In this document: positions 18,799 through 27,873 of the stretch, piece after piece
Position numbering within the stretch: position 1 is the stretch's first letter
How the letters are laid out: the number at the start of each line of letters is the position of its first letter
DNA from: Salinicola halophilus
GTDB lineage: Bacteria > Pseudomonadota > Gammaproteobacteria > Pseudomonadales > Halomonadaceae
Direction of reading: 5' to 3'
DNA length: 64,000 nt
Assembly: GCF_003206155.1 (NCBI RefSeq)
Contig: NZ_PZJV01000008.1
Span: forward strand, 1-64,000
Program-made: the position numbers and the translations under genes
Notes under the pieces: model-generated
Database searches by the model: none
Seen by the model: only the letters and a program-made list of their open reading frames with translations
Told to the model about the DNA's origin: nothing

Positions 18799-18808
18799 GA
18801 CTAAAGTC
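18799..18808 (-). promoter_or_regulatory. GACTTTAGTC palindrome upstream of fdnG
   Basis: A perfect inverted repeat GACT-TT-AGTC, read toward the gene as GCGACTTTAGTCTAATAA, lies about 123 bases before the fdnG start. The same ten bases occur before the TRAP-TAXI binding protein and tctC genes. It is probably a transcription factor operator. Confidence 0.6.
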
Positions 18809-18877
18809 GCGTAATACGCATTCGCCGTTTGGCTAGCCATGTCTCCGCTCTCTGGCGCCTTGTCATCGCGCCCATCT

Positions 18878-18919
18878 GCCGAAACGCGACGGCGCCCGCC
18901 TCGTTGGAGGCGGACGCCG
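18878..18919 (-). terminator. Hairpin terminator after the TRAP permease gene
   Basis: A 13-base-pair stem with one mismatch pairs 18890-18902 with 18907-18919 around a GTTG loop. On the minus strand the following bases (TCGCGTTTCG) are only weakly T-rich. It lies 40 bases past the permease stop. Confidence 0.55.
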
Positions 18920-18958
18920 CGGGGTCTGCTCCTGTGGATCCTTATCGGCGGTTACGCG

Positions 18959-21160
18959 CTAGCCTTGACGCTGCGCGGTTGCCGAATTCGCCGACGAGGA
19001 CTTGGCCTTGGCGAGACCGAAGAGCGTCAGCGTGATGGCCGCGCCGACGATGTCGCTGATGAGTCCCGGGAAGATCAGCGTCAGCGCCCCCACTGCCGCC
19101 AGTAGCCGCCAGAACGGATTGAGCGGTCGGCGCAGATACCCCTCCACCGCGATCGCCAGCAGCAGCACACCGACCACGCCGGTGACGATCACCCAGAGCG
19201 TATTGCCGAGAGAGGCATCGATCATCAGCATGCTGTGGGCGAAGACGAACATGTAGGGCACGACGAAACCGGCCACCGCCAGCTTCATCGCCTGGAAGCC
19301 GGTCGCATTGGGCGAGCCGCCGCTGATACCCGCGCCGGCGTAGGCCGCCAGCGCCACCGGCGGCGTCAGGTTGGCGAAGAGACCGAAGTAGAAGACGAAC
19401 ATGTGCGCCACGAAGATCGCCGTCTCGTTGCTGCCGGCGAGCTCGCGGAACAGCGGCAGATTGAGCAGGATCGGCGCCGCCATCGTACTGGTGATGATGT
19501 AGGTGGGGATGCTCGGTAGCCCCATGCCGAGCACGATCGACGCCACCATGGTGAGCACTAGCGTCACCACCAGCTGAAGCATCGGGATGGGGATCTGCTG
19601 ACCGAGCGTCACCACCGCATCCGCCGCCTCCAGCGCGACGCCGGTGAGCGTGGCGATACCCACGATGATGCCCACCGCACCGCAGGCGACGGCAACCGGA
19701 ATCGCATTGCGCACGCCATCGACCATGGCATCACGGCAATCGTTGACGTCCATCTTCTCTGCGACCATGCCAAGCTTCGCACGTAGCGCGTTGATCGCCA
19801 CCGGCAGCACGATGATCGCAAACAGTGTCCAGCGCCACGCGGGGAAATTGGGCAGTGGGTTACCGACCAACAGGGCGCGCAGCTGAGGCTCCAGAATCAG
19901 CAGCACCAGGACCAGACTCAAGCCCAGCGTGACGCGGCGCGTCCCGCAGATCAGCACGGTGGCGGCGATCGACCAGAAGGCCGCGAAAAACGGCGCTCGC
20001 CCGTCGAACAGCAGCCACAGCAGTACCGCCATCGGCACCAGCAAATGCCCGCGCTTGAGCATCACCTCCTTGAGCGGCGTGAGCTGCGAACGAGGAATGC
20101 CTTCGAGGCCGTTGCGCATCGCGCGCAGATGCACCTGAAACAGCACCCCGAGATAGAACAGCAGCGCCGGGATGATCCCCGCCAGGATCACCTGGGTATA
20201 GGGCACCGCCAGCACTTCGGCCATGATGAATGCCGCTGCGCCCATGATCGGAGGCAGGATCTGTCCGCCGACGCTCGCCGCGGCCTCCACCGCCCCGGCG
20301 AAGTTGGGCTTGTAGCCGGTACGCTTCATCAGCGGGATGGTGAAGGCGCCGGTCGTCACCACGTTGGCGATCGCCGAGCCGTTGATCGAGCCGAGAAAGC
20401 CGCTGGCGATGACCGCGACCTTGGCCGGCCCGCCGCGGGTGTGTCCGGCGATCGCCAACGCCAGATCGTTGAAGAGCTGTCCGAGCCCGGACTTGCCCAG
20501 AAAGGCGCCGAAGAGAATGAACAGAATGATGTAGCTCGCCGACACGCCAATCGCCGTGCCGAGCAGGCCTTCGGTAATGAAGACCAGATGCGAGACGATC
20601 TGCCGGCAGGTGGCGAGCACGATCGCCTCGTTGATCTGCGGGTAGAACGAAAGCTTGGCGTAGAAGCCGTAGAGCAGAAAGAGCGAGGCCAGGATCGTCA
20701 GCCCCCATCCGGTGACGCGGCGAGTGGCATCGAGCACCAGCGCGATGGCGACGAACCCCACGATCATGTCGGTCTGGTTGATGCGCCCCGCCGAGGCGAT
20801 GACACGATCGGAGACCACGAGCATGTAGAGCCCGATGCCAAAGGCGATGAGTGCCACCAGCGCATCACCCCAGGGGACTCGGTCCCGCGCCCCTTTTCGC
20901 GTCAGCGGATAGAGAATGAACGCCAGCCCCAGCAGGGTGTAGAGGTGGATGCTGCGCTGGGCCACGTCGACCAGCGGCCCGGAGAACGACGTGTAGAGAT
21001 GAAAGAGCGCCAGCGCCACGCTCGCCAGCATCACGAATTTGACCACCGCATCCGGAAGGCGGTCCCGGACCAGGCTCTCGCGATCGAACTTCTCCAGCGC
21101 CTGCTTGACCGCTGGATCCTCGGCGCCGTCGGCGGTGGGCGTCACTTTCTGTTCGGTCAT
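18959..21160 (-). CDS. TRAP transporter fused permease (DctQM type)
   Basis: This 733-residue membrane protein fuses the small and large TRAP membrane subunits, as is usual for TAXI-type TRAP systems. The N-terminal quarter holds about four hydrophobic segments (DctQ-like). The rest is DctM-like, with SGFLGSINGSAIANVVTTGA and AAASVGGQILPPIMGAAAF, the conserved permease motifs, and GMGLPSIPTYIITSTMAAP near the C-terminus. It imports a carboxylate-like solute driven by Na+ or H+ using the binding protein encoded two genes upstream. A hairpin follows the stop. Confidence 0.95.
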   Translation of the reverse strand: MTEQKVTPTADGAEDPAVKQALEKFDRESLVRDRLPDAVVKFVMLASVALALFHLYTSFSGPLVDVAQRSIHLYTLLGLAFILYPLTRKGARDRVPWGDALVALIAFGIGLYMLVVSDRVIASAGRINQTDMIVGFVAIALVLDATRRVTGWGLTILASLFLLYGFYAKLSFYPQINEAIVLATCRQIVSHLVFITEGLLGTAIGVSASYIILFILFGAFLGKSGLGQLFNDLALAIAGHTRGGPAKVAVIASGFLGSINGSAIANVVTTGAFTIPLMKRTGYKPNFAGAVEAAASVGGQILPPIMGAAAFIMAEVLAVPYTQVILAGIIPALLFYLGVLFQVHLRAMRNGLEGIPRSQLTPLKEVMLKRGHLLVPMAVLLWLLFDGRAPFFAAFWSIAATVLICGTRRVTLGLSLVLVLLILEPQLRALLVGNPLPNFPAWRWTLFAIIVLPVAINALRAKLGMVAEKMDVNDCRDAMVDGVRNAIPVAVACGAVGIIVGIATLTGVALEAADAVVTLGQQIPIPMLQLVVTLVLTMVASIVLGMGLPSIPTYIITSTMAAPILLNLPLFRELAGSNETAIFVAHMFVFYFGLFANLTPPVALAAYAGAGISGGSPNATGFQAMKLAVAGFVVPYMFVFAHSMLMIDASLGNTLWVIVTGVVGVLLLAIAVEGYLRRPLNPFWRLLAAVGALTLIFPGLISDIVGAAITLTLFGLAKAKSSSANSATAQRQG

Positions 21161-21251
21161 GTGAAGGTCATCTCACGGTAGGGTTGCGCTCGCATTCGGG
21201 GTTGGCGCGAGGCGGATCGTTGTCATGCCAGGGGTTCGACGATACGAGAGA

Positions 21252-21776
21252 TCATTCTCGAACGGGTCGGGCGGTCGCAAACCAGGTTCGCACGAGCGCC
21301 GGCGTTACCCGCCAGAGCGGGGCGCGAACGGCGACGAACTCGAGGATCGGCGGCGGTTCATCACGGGAAAGCGTCAAAACGTGGCCATCGTGAATCAGGC
21401 GATAGTGCTCGGCGGCGGCCGCCTGTACCAAGAGCGGATCGACGATCCGGTCGATGCCCGTCATTACCACCCAGCCATCCTCGAGATGCGTCTCGGTACC
21501 GGCGCTTGAGGGTACGCCGGCGCCGAAGGTCTTGAACCGGGTGCCGGTAATCTCGATGGCGCCGTCGTCGGTGATCGAGAACCACTCCTCCCAGTCCTCT
21601 TTCTCCACCGAATGCATCCAACGCAGCGTGAACTGAGTGCCGCTGCCGCCGGGCAGCGCCAGACGCCATGCGCCACTCTCTTTTACTACCAGCCAAGGCA
21701 GCGGATAGACGACGGCAGTCGCAATGACGAGGAGCGTCACCGCGACTGCCGACCTTTGCAACCCGCGCCGGCTCAC
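21252..21776 (-). CDS. DUF1850 protein of the TRAP-TAXI operon
   Basis: This 174-residue protein has one N-terminal membrane segment (residues about 9-29) and an extracytoplasmic domain with FTLRWMHSVEKEDWEEWF, the core of the DUF1850 family. Members are regularly encoded beside TAXI TRAP transporters, and their role is unknown. The start is a GTG without a strong ribosome binding site, so the N-terminus is uncertain. It lies between the binding protein and permease genes. Confidence 0.85.
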   Translation of the reverse strand: MSRRGLQRSAVAVTLLVIATAVVYPLPWLVVKESGAWRLALPGGSGTQFTLRWMHSVEKEDWEEWFSITDDGAIEITGTRFKTFGAGVPSSAGTETHLEDGWVVMTGIDRIVDPLLVQAAAAEHYRLIHDGHVLTLSRDEPPPILEFVAVRAPLWRVTPALVRTWFATARPVRE

Positions 21777-21838
21777 GGCGACGCGTCACATCTCATGACG
21801 ACTTCACGTCCCATGCCGACGCTCGCTGACCGTGGCGA

Positions 21839-23413
21839 TCAGGACTGGGGATCTTCGTCCTGGGCGTTCTCGTCACCGCTATCGCCCTCGACGTCGATGT
21901 CGTCTTCCGGTGTCTCGGCACTGGTCCCTTTCTCCGGCTCCGCCGTTGCCCCGTCGGCCGGCGTCGTTGCCGCCTCGGCATTGGCTTCGCTGGAGGGCTC
22001 GGCGCCGGTTCCATCGGTGCCGCCGCGATTGGCGTCTTCGACGGCATTCACGTCAGCCGCCCCCGGGCCGTCGCCGCCGTCACCGCCACCGCCGTTGGCG
22101 CCCGCACCGCCGTCGCCACCGGCGCCGCCGTTACCACCGGCTGCGCCTGCAGTCCCGTCCGTACCGTCAGCGCCATCGGTACCGTCCATACCGTCAGCGC
22201 CGTCTTGACCGGCTGCAGCCCCATCCAGCGTGGCGTAGAAGGACTCGGCCCCCGGATTCAGCGGCACGACGAGATCCGTTCCCATGGTGTTGGGGTCGAA
22301 CTGGCGCAGTGCGCCGACAGAGACGCTGTCGGACTCCAGGTAGTCGTGGAAGCGCCGGGTGAGATCCTCGGCAACGTCTTCACGCATGTCGCCGCTGACG
22401 ATCATGATGTTGCGGATCGCGACCGTATCGACGGCTTCGTCGAGGTCGTAACGCTCGGCAGCATCCGCCGGAATTTCGTAGGTCTCGTAATAGGGATACT
22501 TCTCGAGCAGCGTGGACGCCACGTCGCCTTCTACCGGCACGAAGGTCACGTCGGTGCTCTGCATCAGACCGGTGATGCTCGAGTTGGGCACGCCGGACGT
22601 GAAAAAGGCCGCGTCGAGATTGCCGTTGCTCATCTCGGTGACGCTGTCGGCGTAGCCGGTATGGCTCACCTGCGCGAGGTCGTCGTAGCTTAGGCCGGCG
22701 GATTCGAGCACCTTGGCGGCGCTCTGCTCGACCCCCGAGCCCACCTTGCCCACGCCGACTCGCTTGCCGGCGAGATCCTCGATGCCGTCGATGTCGCTGT
22801 CGGCGGTCGCCACCACCTGCACCACGTTGGGGTAGAGCCCCGCGAGTGCCTGAATGTTGGCCGGGTTGCCGTCGAACTGGTTCTGCCCTTCCACCGCATC
22901 GTAGGCGACGTCACTCATCACGATGGCGATCTGGTTGAGGCCATCGGTGATGTTGTTGATGTTCTGGACCGAAGCACCGGTGGCCACGACCTGGACGCCG
23001 CCGACCACGTCGCTCTTCTCGAACACGCTCTTGAGCGCGCCACCGATCGGGTAATAGCTGCCGCCCGTGCCGCCGGTGCCAAAGATCAGGTTGACCTGCT
23101 CCGCGGGACCCTCGCCGCCGCTCGCCACCTGCTCGTCGTCCTCGCTGGTAGCGGCCGGGGCGTCTTCGGTGTCGGTATCGGCGCTGTCGTCCGACGCCAT
23201 ATCTTCTTCGGACGTCGCGTCATCATTACCCGAGTCGCTACCGGCAGAGCCCCCCATGGAGTTGCCGCCGGCGGCGGTATCACCGCTGCTCTGGTCGGTG
23301 CTCTGCGTCTGCGACTCTTGCTGCGCCTGGTCGTCGTTGTCGTCTCCGCAGCCCGCCAGCAGCGCGCCGGAAAGCCCGAGTGCCGCAACCGTCATCGTCG
23401 TGCGTAGTTTCAT
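21839..23413 (-). CDS. TRAP transporter TAXI-family solute-binding lipoprotein
   Basis: This 524-residue protein has a lipobox (ALLAGC, Cys22), so it should be anchored in the membrane facing the periplasm. The TAXI domain spans about residues 107-395 (start QVNLIFGTGGTGGSYYPIGG, later NSSITGLMQSTDV). Two low-complexity parts flank it: an acidic Ser/Asp/Glu-rich linker (about 23-105) and a C-terminal tail of about 126 residues rich in Gly-Asp, with collagen-like G-x-x runs (about 399-524). Typical TAXI proteins are near 320-350 residues. The ATG at 23413 follows GAGGTGATC; an in-frame GTG lies two codons upstream. Confidence 0.93.
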   Translation of the reverse strand: MKLRTTMTVAALGLSGALLAGCGDDNDDQAQQESQTQSTDQSSGDTAAGGNSMGGSAGSDSGNDDATSEEDMASDDSADTDTEDAPAATSEDDEQVASGGEGPAEQVNLIFGTGGTGGSYYPIGGALKSVFEKSDVVGGVQVVATGASVQNINNITDGLNQIAIVMSDVAYDAVEGQNQFDGNPANIQALAGLYPNVVQVVATADSDIDGIEDLAGKRVGVGKVGSGVEQSAAKVLESAGLSYDDLAQVSHTGYADSVTEMSNGNLDAAFFTSGVPNSSITGLMQSTDVTFVPVEGDVASTLLEKYPYYETYEIPADAAERYDLDEAVDTVAIRNIMIVSGDMREDVAEDLTRRFHDYLESDSVSVGALRQFDPNTMGTDLVVPLNPGAESFYATLDGAAAGQDGADGMDGTDGADGTDGTAGAAGGNGGAGGDGGAGANGGGGDGGDGPGAADVNAVEDANRGGTDGTGAEPSSEANAEAATTPADGATAEPEKGTSAETPEDDIDVEGDSGDENAQDEDPQS

Positions 23414-23543
23414 GATCACCTCGTCGTCATACGACTCATGTTGTTGGTGGGCTCGGCGGCAAGCGCCGGCACGAATGGATCGATCGAATGGGACAAGAGT
23501 AGGGAACGGCTACTCCCGATACCACGACCAACCCGACAACCCC

Positions 23544-23553
23544 GACTAAAGTC
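23544..23553 (-). promoter_or_regulatory. GACTTTAGTC palindrome upstream of the TAXI gene
   Basis: A perfect copy of the palindrome, read toward the gene as GATTAGACTTTAGTCGGGG, centred about 135 bases before the start. It overlaps the stop codon of the antiporter gene upstream. Confidence 0.6.
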
Positions 23554-24806
23554 TAATCTCCCTGCTCGGGCGAACCCGCTTTACCCGGAACCACGCGGCG
23601 CACGAGCGCGCCAATGGTCAATCCCTGGGTGACGATCGAGAACAGCACGATGAGATAGGTCACGTTGAGCAGGATATCGCGGGCTTCTCCTGCCGGTAGC
23701 GACAGCGCCAGTGCCACGGAGATACCCCCGCGTAGCCCGCCCCAGGTCAGTACGCGAATGGAGCCGGTTCGAAACCGCGATCGCGCCAGCAGTACCGGGC
23801 CGGAAACGACGAAGCCGCGCACCGCCAGCAACAGCACGATCAGCGGTAGCGCCACCAGCAGATAGTTCCAGTCGAACGGCAGCGCCAGCAGCTCGAGGCC
23901 GATGATCACGAACAGCAGCGCGTTGAGGATCTCGTCGATCAGCTCCCAGAAATCGTTGAGATGCTCGCGGGTATTGCTCGACATGGCATGCGTCCAGGCG
24001 TGATTGCCGACAACCAGACCGGCAACCACCATCGCGATGGGGCCGGAGACGTGCAGATGCGTCGCCAGGGTATAGCCGCCCAGCACCATCGCCAGCGATA
24101 GCAACACCTCGACCTGGTACTGATCGACCCGACTCATCAGAAGGTGGACGCCGTAGCCGAGCACCAGCCCGAACAGTGCCCCGCCACCGGCTTCTTCGGC
24201 GAAGAGCGTGATGGCGTGCAAGCCCGCCAGCGACTCGCCGCTCTCGGCGGCCCCCACCAGCAGAGTGAAGAGCACCACGGCGACACCGTCGTTGAACAGC
24301 GACTCACCGACGATGCGCACTTCCATGTCCTCCGGCGCCCCCGCACCGCGCAGAATGCCCAGCACCGCGACCGGATCGGTCGGCGAGATCAGCGCGCCGA
24401 AGACCAGACACCAGGGCAGCGCGACCGGTACGCCCATCGCGCCCAGCAGCCAGTGCGAAGCGAAGCCGATCAGCAGCGTACTGACGAGAACCCCGAGCGT
24501 GGCGAGCAGGCCGATCGAGAACCAGTAGCGTTTGAGCTTCTTGACGTCGACGTGCAGGGCGCCGGCGAAGAGCAAAAACGACAGCATGCCGTTCATCAGC
24601 AGGCTGTCGAAGTCGAGCGCCTCGACCCAGCTGCGAGTGACAGCGGCCGGCGCCCCCAGTCCCAGCCCGGCGAGCCCCTGGATCGCCAGCGAGAGCAGCA
24701 GCGCGATCACCATTACGCCGATCGTCGCCGGCAGATGGACAAAGCGTTCGTTGAACCAGGCCAGACAGGCCGTCAGGGTCAGAACGATGGCAGCGAGTTC
24801 GAGCAA
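23553..24806 (-). CDS. CPA1-family Na+/H+ antiporter
   Basis: This 417-residue inner-membrane antiporter has about 12 hydrophobic segments. The conserved CPA1 core reads GALISPTDPVAVLGILR (about residues 131-147), followed by EVRIVGESLFNDGVAVVLFT, which hold the Asp residues of the ion site. It exchanges Na+ or K+ for H+. The frame is open for 800 bases upstream, but the start is the TTG at 24806, seven bases after AAGGAG, giving MLELAAIVLTLTACLAW. The stop lies inside the regulatory palindrome of the next gene. Confidence 0.92.
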   Translation of the reverse strand: MLELAAIVLTLTACLAWFNERFVHLPATIGVMVIALLLSLAIQGLAGLGLGAPAAVTRSWVEALDFDSLLMNGMLSFLLFAGALHVDVKKLKRYWFSIGLLATLGVLVSTLLIGFASHWLLGAMGVPVALPWCLVFGALISPTDPVAVLGILRGAGAPEDMEVRIVGESLFNDGVAVVLFTLLVGAAESGESLAGLHAITLFAEEAGGGALFGLVLGYGVHLLMSRVDQYQVEVLLSLAMVLGGYTLATHLHVSGPIAMVVAGLVVGNHAWTHAMSSNTREHLNDFWELIDEILNALLFVIIGLELLALPFDWNYLLVALPLIVLLLAVRGFVVSGPVLLARSRFRTGSIRVLTWGGLRGGISVALALSLPAGEARDILLNVTYLIVLFSIVTQGLTIGALVRRVVPGKAGSPEQGD

Positions 24807-24992
24807 GTCACTCTCCTTTTGCGGGGGCCGAAGTGGGTGTCGGCGTAAGGGTGTCGGCGTGAGAAGGTCGGCATCCGGTGAGACACTAGCGCCAGCAACG
24901 CGAGGAGCCACGCAACGCCGGCGTCTCTGAAGTTCCGATGTTTTCGAAGCGAGATAGAAGCAAGTTGGAAGCCGAAGAGGCCAGACGCAGAC

Positions 24993-25012
24993 GGACCCGC
25001 CTGAGCGGGTCC
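24993..25012 (-). terminator. Possible terminator after metK
   Basis: An eight-base-pair perfect stem (GGACCCGC, CTGA loop, GCGGGTCC) lies 28 bases past the metK stop. No T-run follows on the minus strand, so it may be a weak or rho-assisted end. Confidence 0.4.
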
Positions 25013-25039
25013 GGTGGGAACGACATGGCGCAGTCGGCG

Positions 25040-26260
25040 TCAGAGCCCGGCGGCGGCTCTCAGCGCCTCGGCCCGGTCCGTCTTCTCCCACGGGAAGGCG
25101 GTGAAGGTTTCGGTCTGGGTCTCGCCGTTGACGTCGGTCCAGGTGTAGCTCGACTCGAACGGCTCGCGACCGAAGTGCCCGTAGGCCGCCGTAAGCTGAT
25201 ACATCGGATGGAGCAGATCCAGCATCCGCGTGATCGCGTGCGGGCGCAGGTCGAAGTGCTCGCGCACCAGTTCGATGATCTGCGCCTCCTCGATCTTGGC
25301 GGTCCCGAAGGTGTTGATCGACACCGAAGTCGGTTCGGCGACGCCGATGGCATACGACACCTGGATCTCGCATTTGTCGGCGAGCCCGGCGGCGACCAGG
25401 TTCTTGGCCACGTAGCGCCCGGCATAGGCCGCGCTGCGATCCACCTTGGAGGGATCCTTGCCGGAGAAGGCGCCGCCGCCGTGGCGTGCCATGCCGCCGT
25501 AGGTATCGACGATGATCTTGCGCCCGGTCAGGCCACAGTCGCCCACCGGGCCGCCGATCACGAACTGACCCGTCGGGTTGATATGGAACTGGGTGCCGTC
25601 GTGGAGCCACTCCGCCGGCAGCACGTCGCGAATGATCAGATCCTCGACCGCTTTGCGCAGGTCTTCCTGCGAGATATCGGGATCGTGCTGCGTGGAGAGC
25701 ACCACGGCATCGACGCCGGTGGGCTTGCCGGCATCGTCGTAGGTGAAGCTGATCTGGCTCTTGGCGTCCGGACGCAGCCAGGAGAGCGTGCCGTTCTTGC
25801 GAAGCTCGGCCTGACGCTCGACCAGACGATGCGAATAATGGATCGGCGCCGGCATGAAGGAGTCGGTCTCATTGGTGGCGTAGCCGAACATCAGCCCCTG
25901 GTCGCCGGCACCCTGGTCTTCGGGCTTGGCGCGGTCCACGCCCTGGGCGATATCCACACTCTGCTTGCCGATCAGATTGATCACGCCGCAGGTCTCGCCG
26001 TCGAAGCCGACCTCCGACGAGGTGTAGCCGATATCCAGGATGACCTTGCGAACCAGGTCTTCGAGATCGACCCAGGCGGTGGTCGAGATCTCGCCGGCGA
26101 CGATCGCGACGCCGGTTTTCACGAGCGTTTCGCACGCCACCCGCGCCTGCTTGTCTCGCGCGATGATCGCATCCAGAACCGCGTCGGAGATCTGGTCGGC
26201 GATCTTGTCGGGATGCCCCTCGGAAACGGATTCGGACGTAAATAGAGAGTATTCGCTCAT
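25040..26260 (-). CDS. metK: S-adenosylmethionine synthetase
   Basis: This 406-residue cytoplasmic enzyme makes SAM from methionine and ATP. The N-terminus [20 protein letters not shown] is the family signature. ATP and metal motifs such as [15 protein letters not shown] (about residues 120-134) and [19 protein letters not shown] (about 264-282) are intact. The Shine-Dalgarno sequence is weak. It diverges from the Gfo/Idh gene across 330 bases in which I see no SAM riboswitch. Confidence 0.98.
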   Translation of the reverse strand: MSEYSLFTSESVSEGHPDKIADQISDAVLDAIIARDKQARVACETLVKTGVAIVAGEISTTAWVDLEDLVRKVILDIGYTSSEVGFDGETCGVINLIGKQSVDIAQGVDRAKPEDQGAGDQGLMFGYATNETDSFMPAPIHYSHRLVERQAELRKNGTLSWLRPDAKSQISFTYDDAGKPTGVDAVVLSTQHDPDISQEDLRKAVEDLIIRDVLPAEWLHDGTQFHINPTGQFVIGGPVGDCGLTGRKIIVDTYGGMARHGGGAFSGKDPSKVDRSAAYAGRYVAKNLVAAGLADKCEIQVSYAIGVAEPTSVSINTFGTAKIEEAQIIELVREHFDLRPHAITRMLDLLHPMYQLTAAYGHFGREPFESSYTWTDVNGETQTETFTAFPWEKTDRAEALRAAAGL

Positions 26261-26590
26261 GGCGTACGGTAATCCCTTGCGTTCTCTGGTGGCGGCTCAC
26301 GGTAACGGTCCGCACGGCATTCGAGACGCCGCCGCCGGTATCAAAAGCGATGAGTCGACGGCGTGCGATAGTCGCCGGACGGACCCAAAAGTCTACACAG
26401 TCAATCGCTAGCTGCCTATCGGCCCCGCCCCCGCCGTGCCGGCAGCCGGCATGCCGGGTAGACCGCGGCTGTGTGTCGCCGGATCTTGAACTAGCCTAGA
26501 GGATTATCGCGTCGCGACGGTCTCGCGAACCGACAGCGACTGTCGGCCAAGCGCCGATCGCGACCTCATTGACGTTTCAGGAGACCTTTC
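26261..26590. other. Divergent promoter region, metK / Gfo-Idh
   Basis: About 330 bases lie between the two start codons. I see no gene, riboswitch or strong hairpin. A half-site AAAAGTCTAC near 26387-26396 resembles one arm of the GACTTTAGTC palindrome, but the other arm is missing. Confidence 0.4.
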
Positions 26591-27694
26591 ATGGCACAGG
26601 GAAAAGTGCGTTATGCCGTCGTGGCCGGCGGTGAGATTTCGCAGCGCGCCTTCATGCCGGGTATCGCTCGCAGCGAGATTTCCGAGATGACCGCGCTGGT
26701 CACCGGCGACCCCAAGAAGGCCGAGGTACTGAGTGAGCGCTACGGCCTCAAGGTCTACGGCTACGACGAGTACGAGACGCTGCTGCACTCCGGCGAGATC
26801 GACGCGGTCTACGTCGCCACGCCCAACTTCCGCCACCGCGAAGACACCGTCCCGGCGCTCGAGGCGGGTATCCACGTGCTGCTCGAAAAGCCGATGGCGA
26901 CCTCGGTGGCCGACGCGGAAGCGATGATCGAGGCCGCCAAGCGTGGCGGCGCCAAGCTGATGATCGCCTATCGGCTGCATCATGAGCCGGGCACGCTGGA
27001 GATGATCGATCACATGCGCCGCGGCACCATCGGCGCGCCGCTGGCGTTCTCGTCGCAGCTGACTCAGGACCTCAACCCGCAGAATCATCGCGCCAAGCAC
27101 GGCTACTGGGCCGGGCCGGTGCCGGACATGGGCACCTACCCGATCAATGCGGTACGCCACCTCTTCGGCCAGGAGCCGATCGAAGTCAGCGCCATGGGCG
27201 ACGATCGCCCCGGCCGCGACTACGACTGCACCGACAGCGTGAGCGTCAGCCTGCGCTTCCCCGAGGGGCGCCTGGCACAGTTCTTCGTCAGCTACTCCAC
27301 CAGCGGGCACAACCATCTCAGCGTCGTCGGCGAGAAGGGCTCGCTCCTCGCCAAGCCCTGCTACGCCTTCGGCCCGGAGGTCTCGATCACCTACGAGCTG
27401 AGCGTCGACGGCAAGAGCCAGTCGCACTCGGCGGGCGCGGTGGAGCAGTTCGGTGGCCAGACCGACTACTTCTCGCAGTGCATTCTCGACGACGTCGAAC
27501 CCGAGGCCGACGGCATCGAGGGGCTTCGCGACATGCGGATTCTCGAAGCGATCGAACGCGCGCTGGAAACCGGTCAGCCGCAGACGCTCGAACCACTCGC
27601 CTACCGCGAGCGCATCCGCAACGATCAAGTGCGCCGCTTCGCGACCGTCGAGCCGCCCGAAGTGGTGAGCGTCGAGACCATCACCGGCGATTGA
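26591..27694 (+). CDS. Gfo/Idh/MocA-family NAD(P) oxidoreductase
   Basis: This 367-residue protein has the Rossmann N-terminal domain and the C-terminal alpha/beta domain of glucose-fructose oxidoreductase relatives. The nucleotide loop reads VVAGGEISQRAFMPGI instead of a classical GxGxxG. The family motif EKPMATSVADAE is at about residues 99-110, with YRLHHEPGTLEMIDHMRRGTI and GPVPDMGTYPINAVRHL (the active-site region) following. The substrate is probably a sugar or polyol but unknown. The start follows CAGGAG. It sits between metK and tkt, which are often neighbours in related genomes. Confidence 0.9.
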   Translation: MAQGKVRYAVVAGGEISQRAFMPGIARSEISEMTALVTGDPKKAEVLSERYGLKVYGYDEYETLLHSGEIDAVYVATPNFRHREDTVPALEAGIHVLLEKPMATSVADAEAMIEAAKRGGAKLMIAYRLHHEPGTLEMIDHMRRGTIGAPLAFSSQLTQDLNPQNHRAKHGYWAGPVPDMGTYPINAVRHLFGQEPIEVSAMGDDRPGRDYDCTDSVSVSLRFPEGRLAQFFVSYSTSGHNHLSVVGEKGSLLAKPCYAFGPEVSITYELSVDGKSQSHSAGAVEQFGGQTDYFSQCILDDVEPEADGIEGLRDMRILEAIERALETGQPQTLEPLAYRERIRNDQVRRFATVEPPEVVSVETITGD

Positions 27695-27873
27695 GATCGA
27701 CCCCGTACCGGCGACCGGAAAGCGGGCCTGTATCCGGCGCCGGACGGTGCTTATACTGACCGCAAGCTTGGCGTCCTGCCGATGTGCCAGCGGGTCACGC
27801 CAGCCGTGTCCGGGTCGAGACTTCAAGGCGCCCGACACGGTCATCCATTCTGATTCAGGAGATCCGATAGCCA

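Noticed and set aside
2463-23419. Shared GAGGTGATCATG before prlC and the TAXI gene as a regulatory motif
   Set aside because: It is the ribosome binding site plus start codon; the likeness is most simply a chance similarity of initiation regions.
24807-25610. N-terminal extension of the CPA1 antiporter by 268 residues
   Set aside because: The extension is low in hydrophobic segments, Arg-rich and overlaps metK in antisense; a good ribosome site precedes the TTG at 24806.
26261-26400. SAM or SAH riboswitch before metK
   Set aside because: The conserved cores of these riboswitches are not seen.
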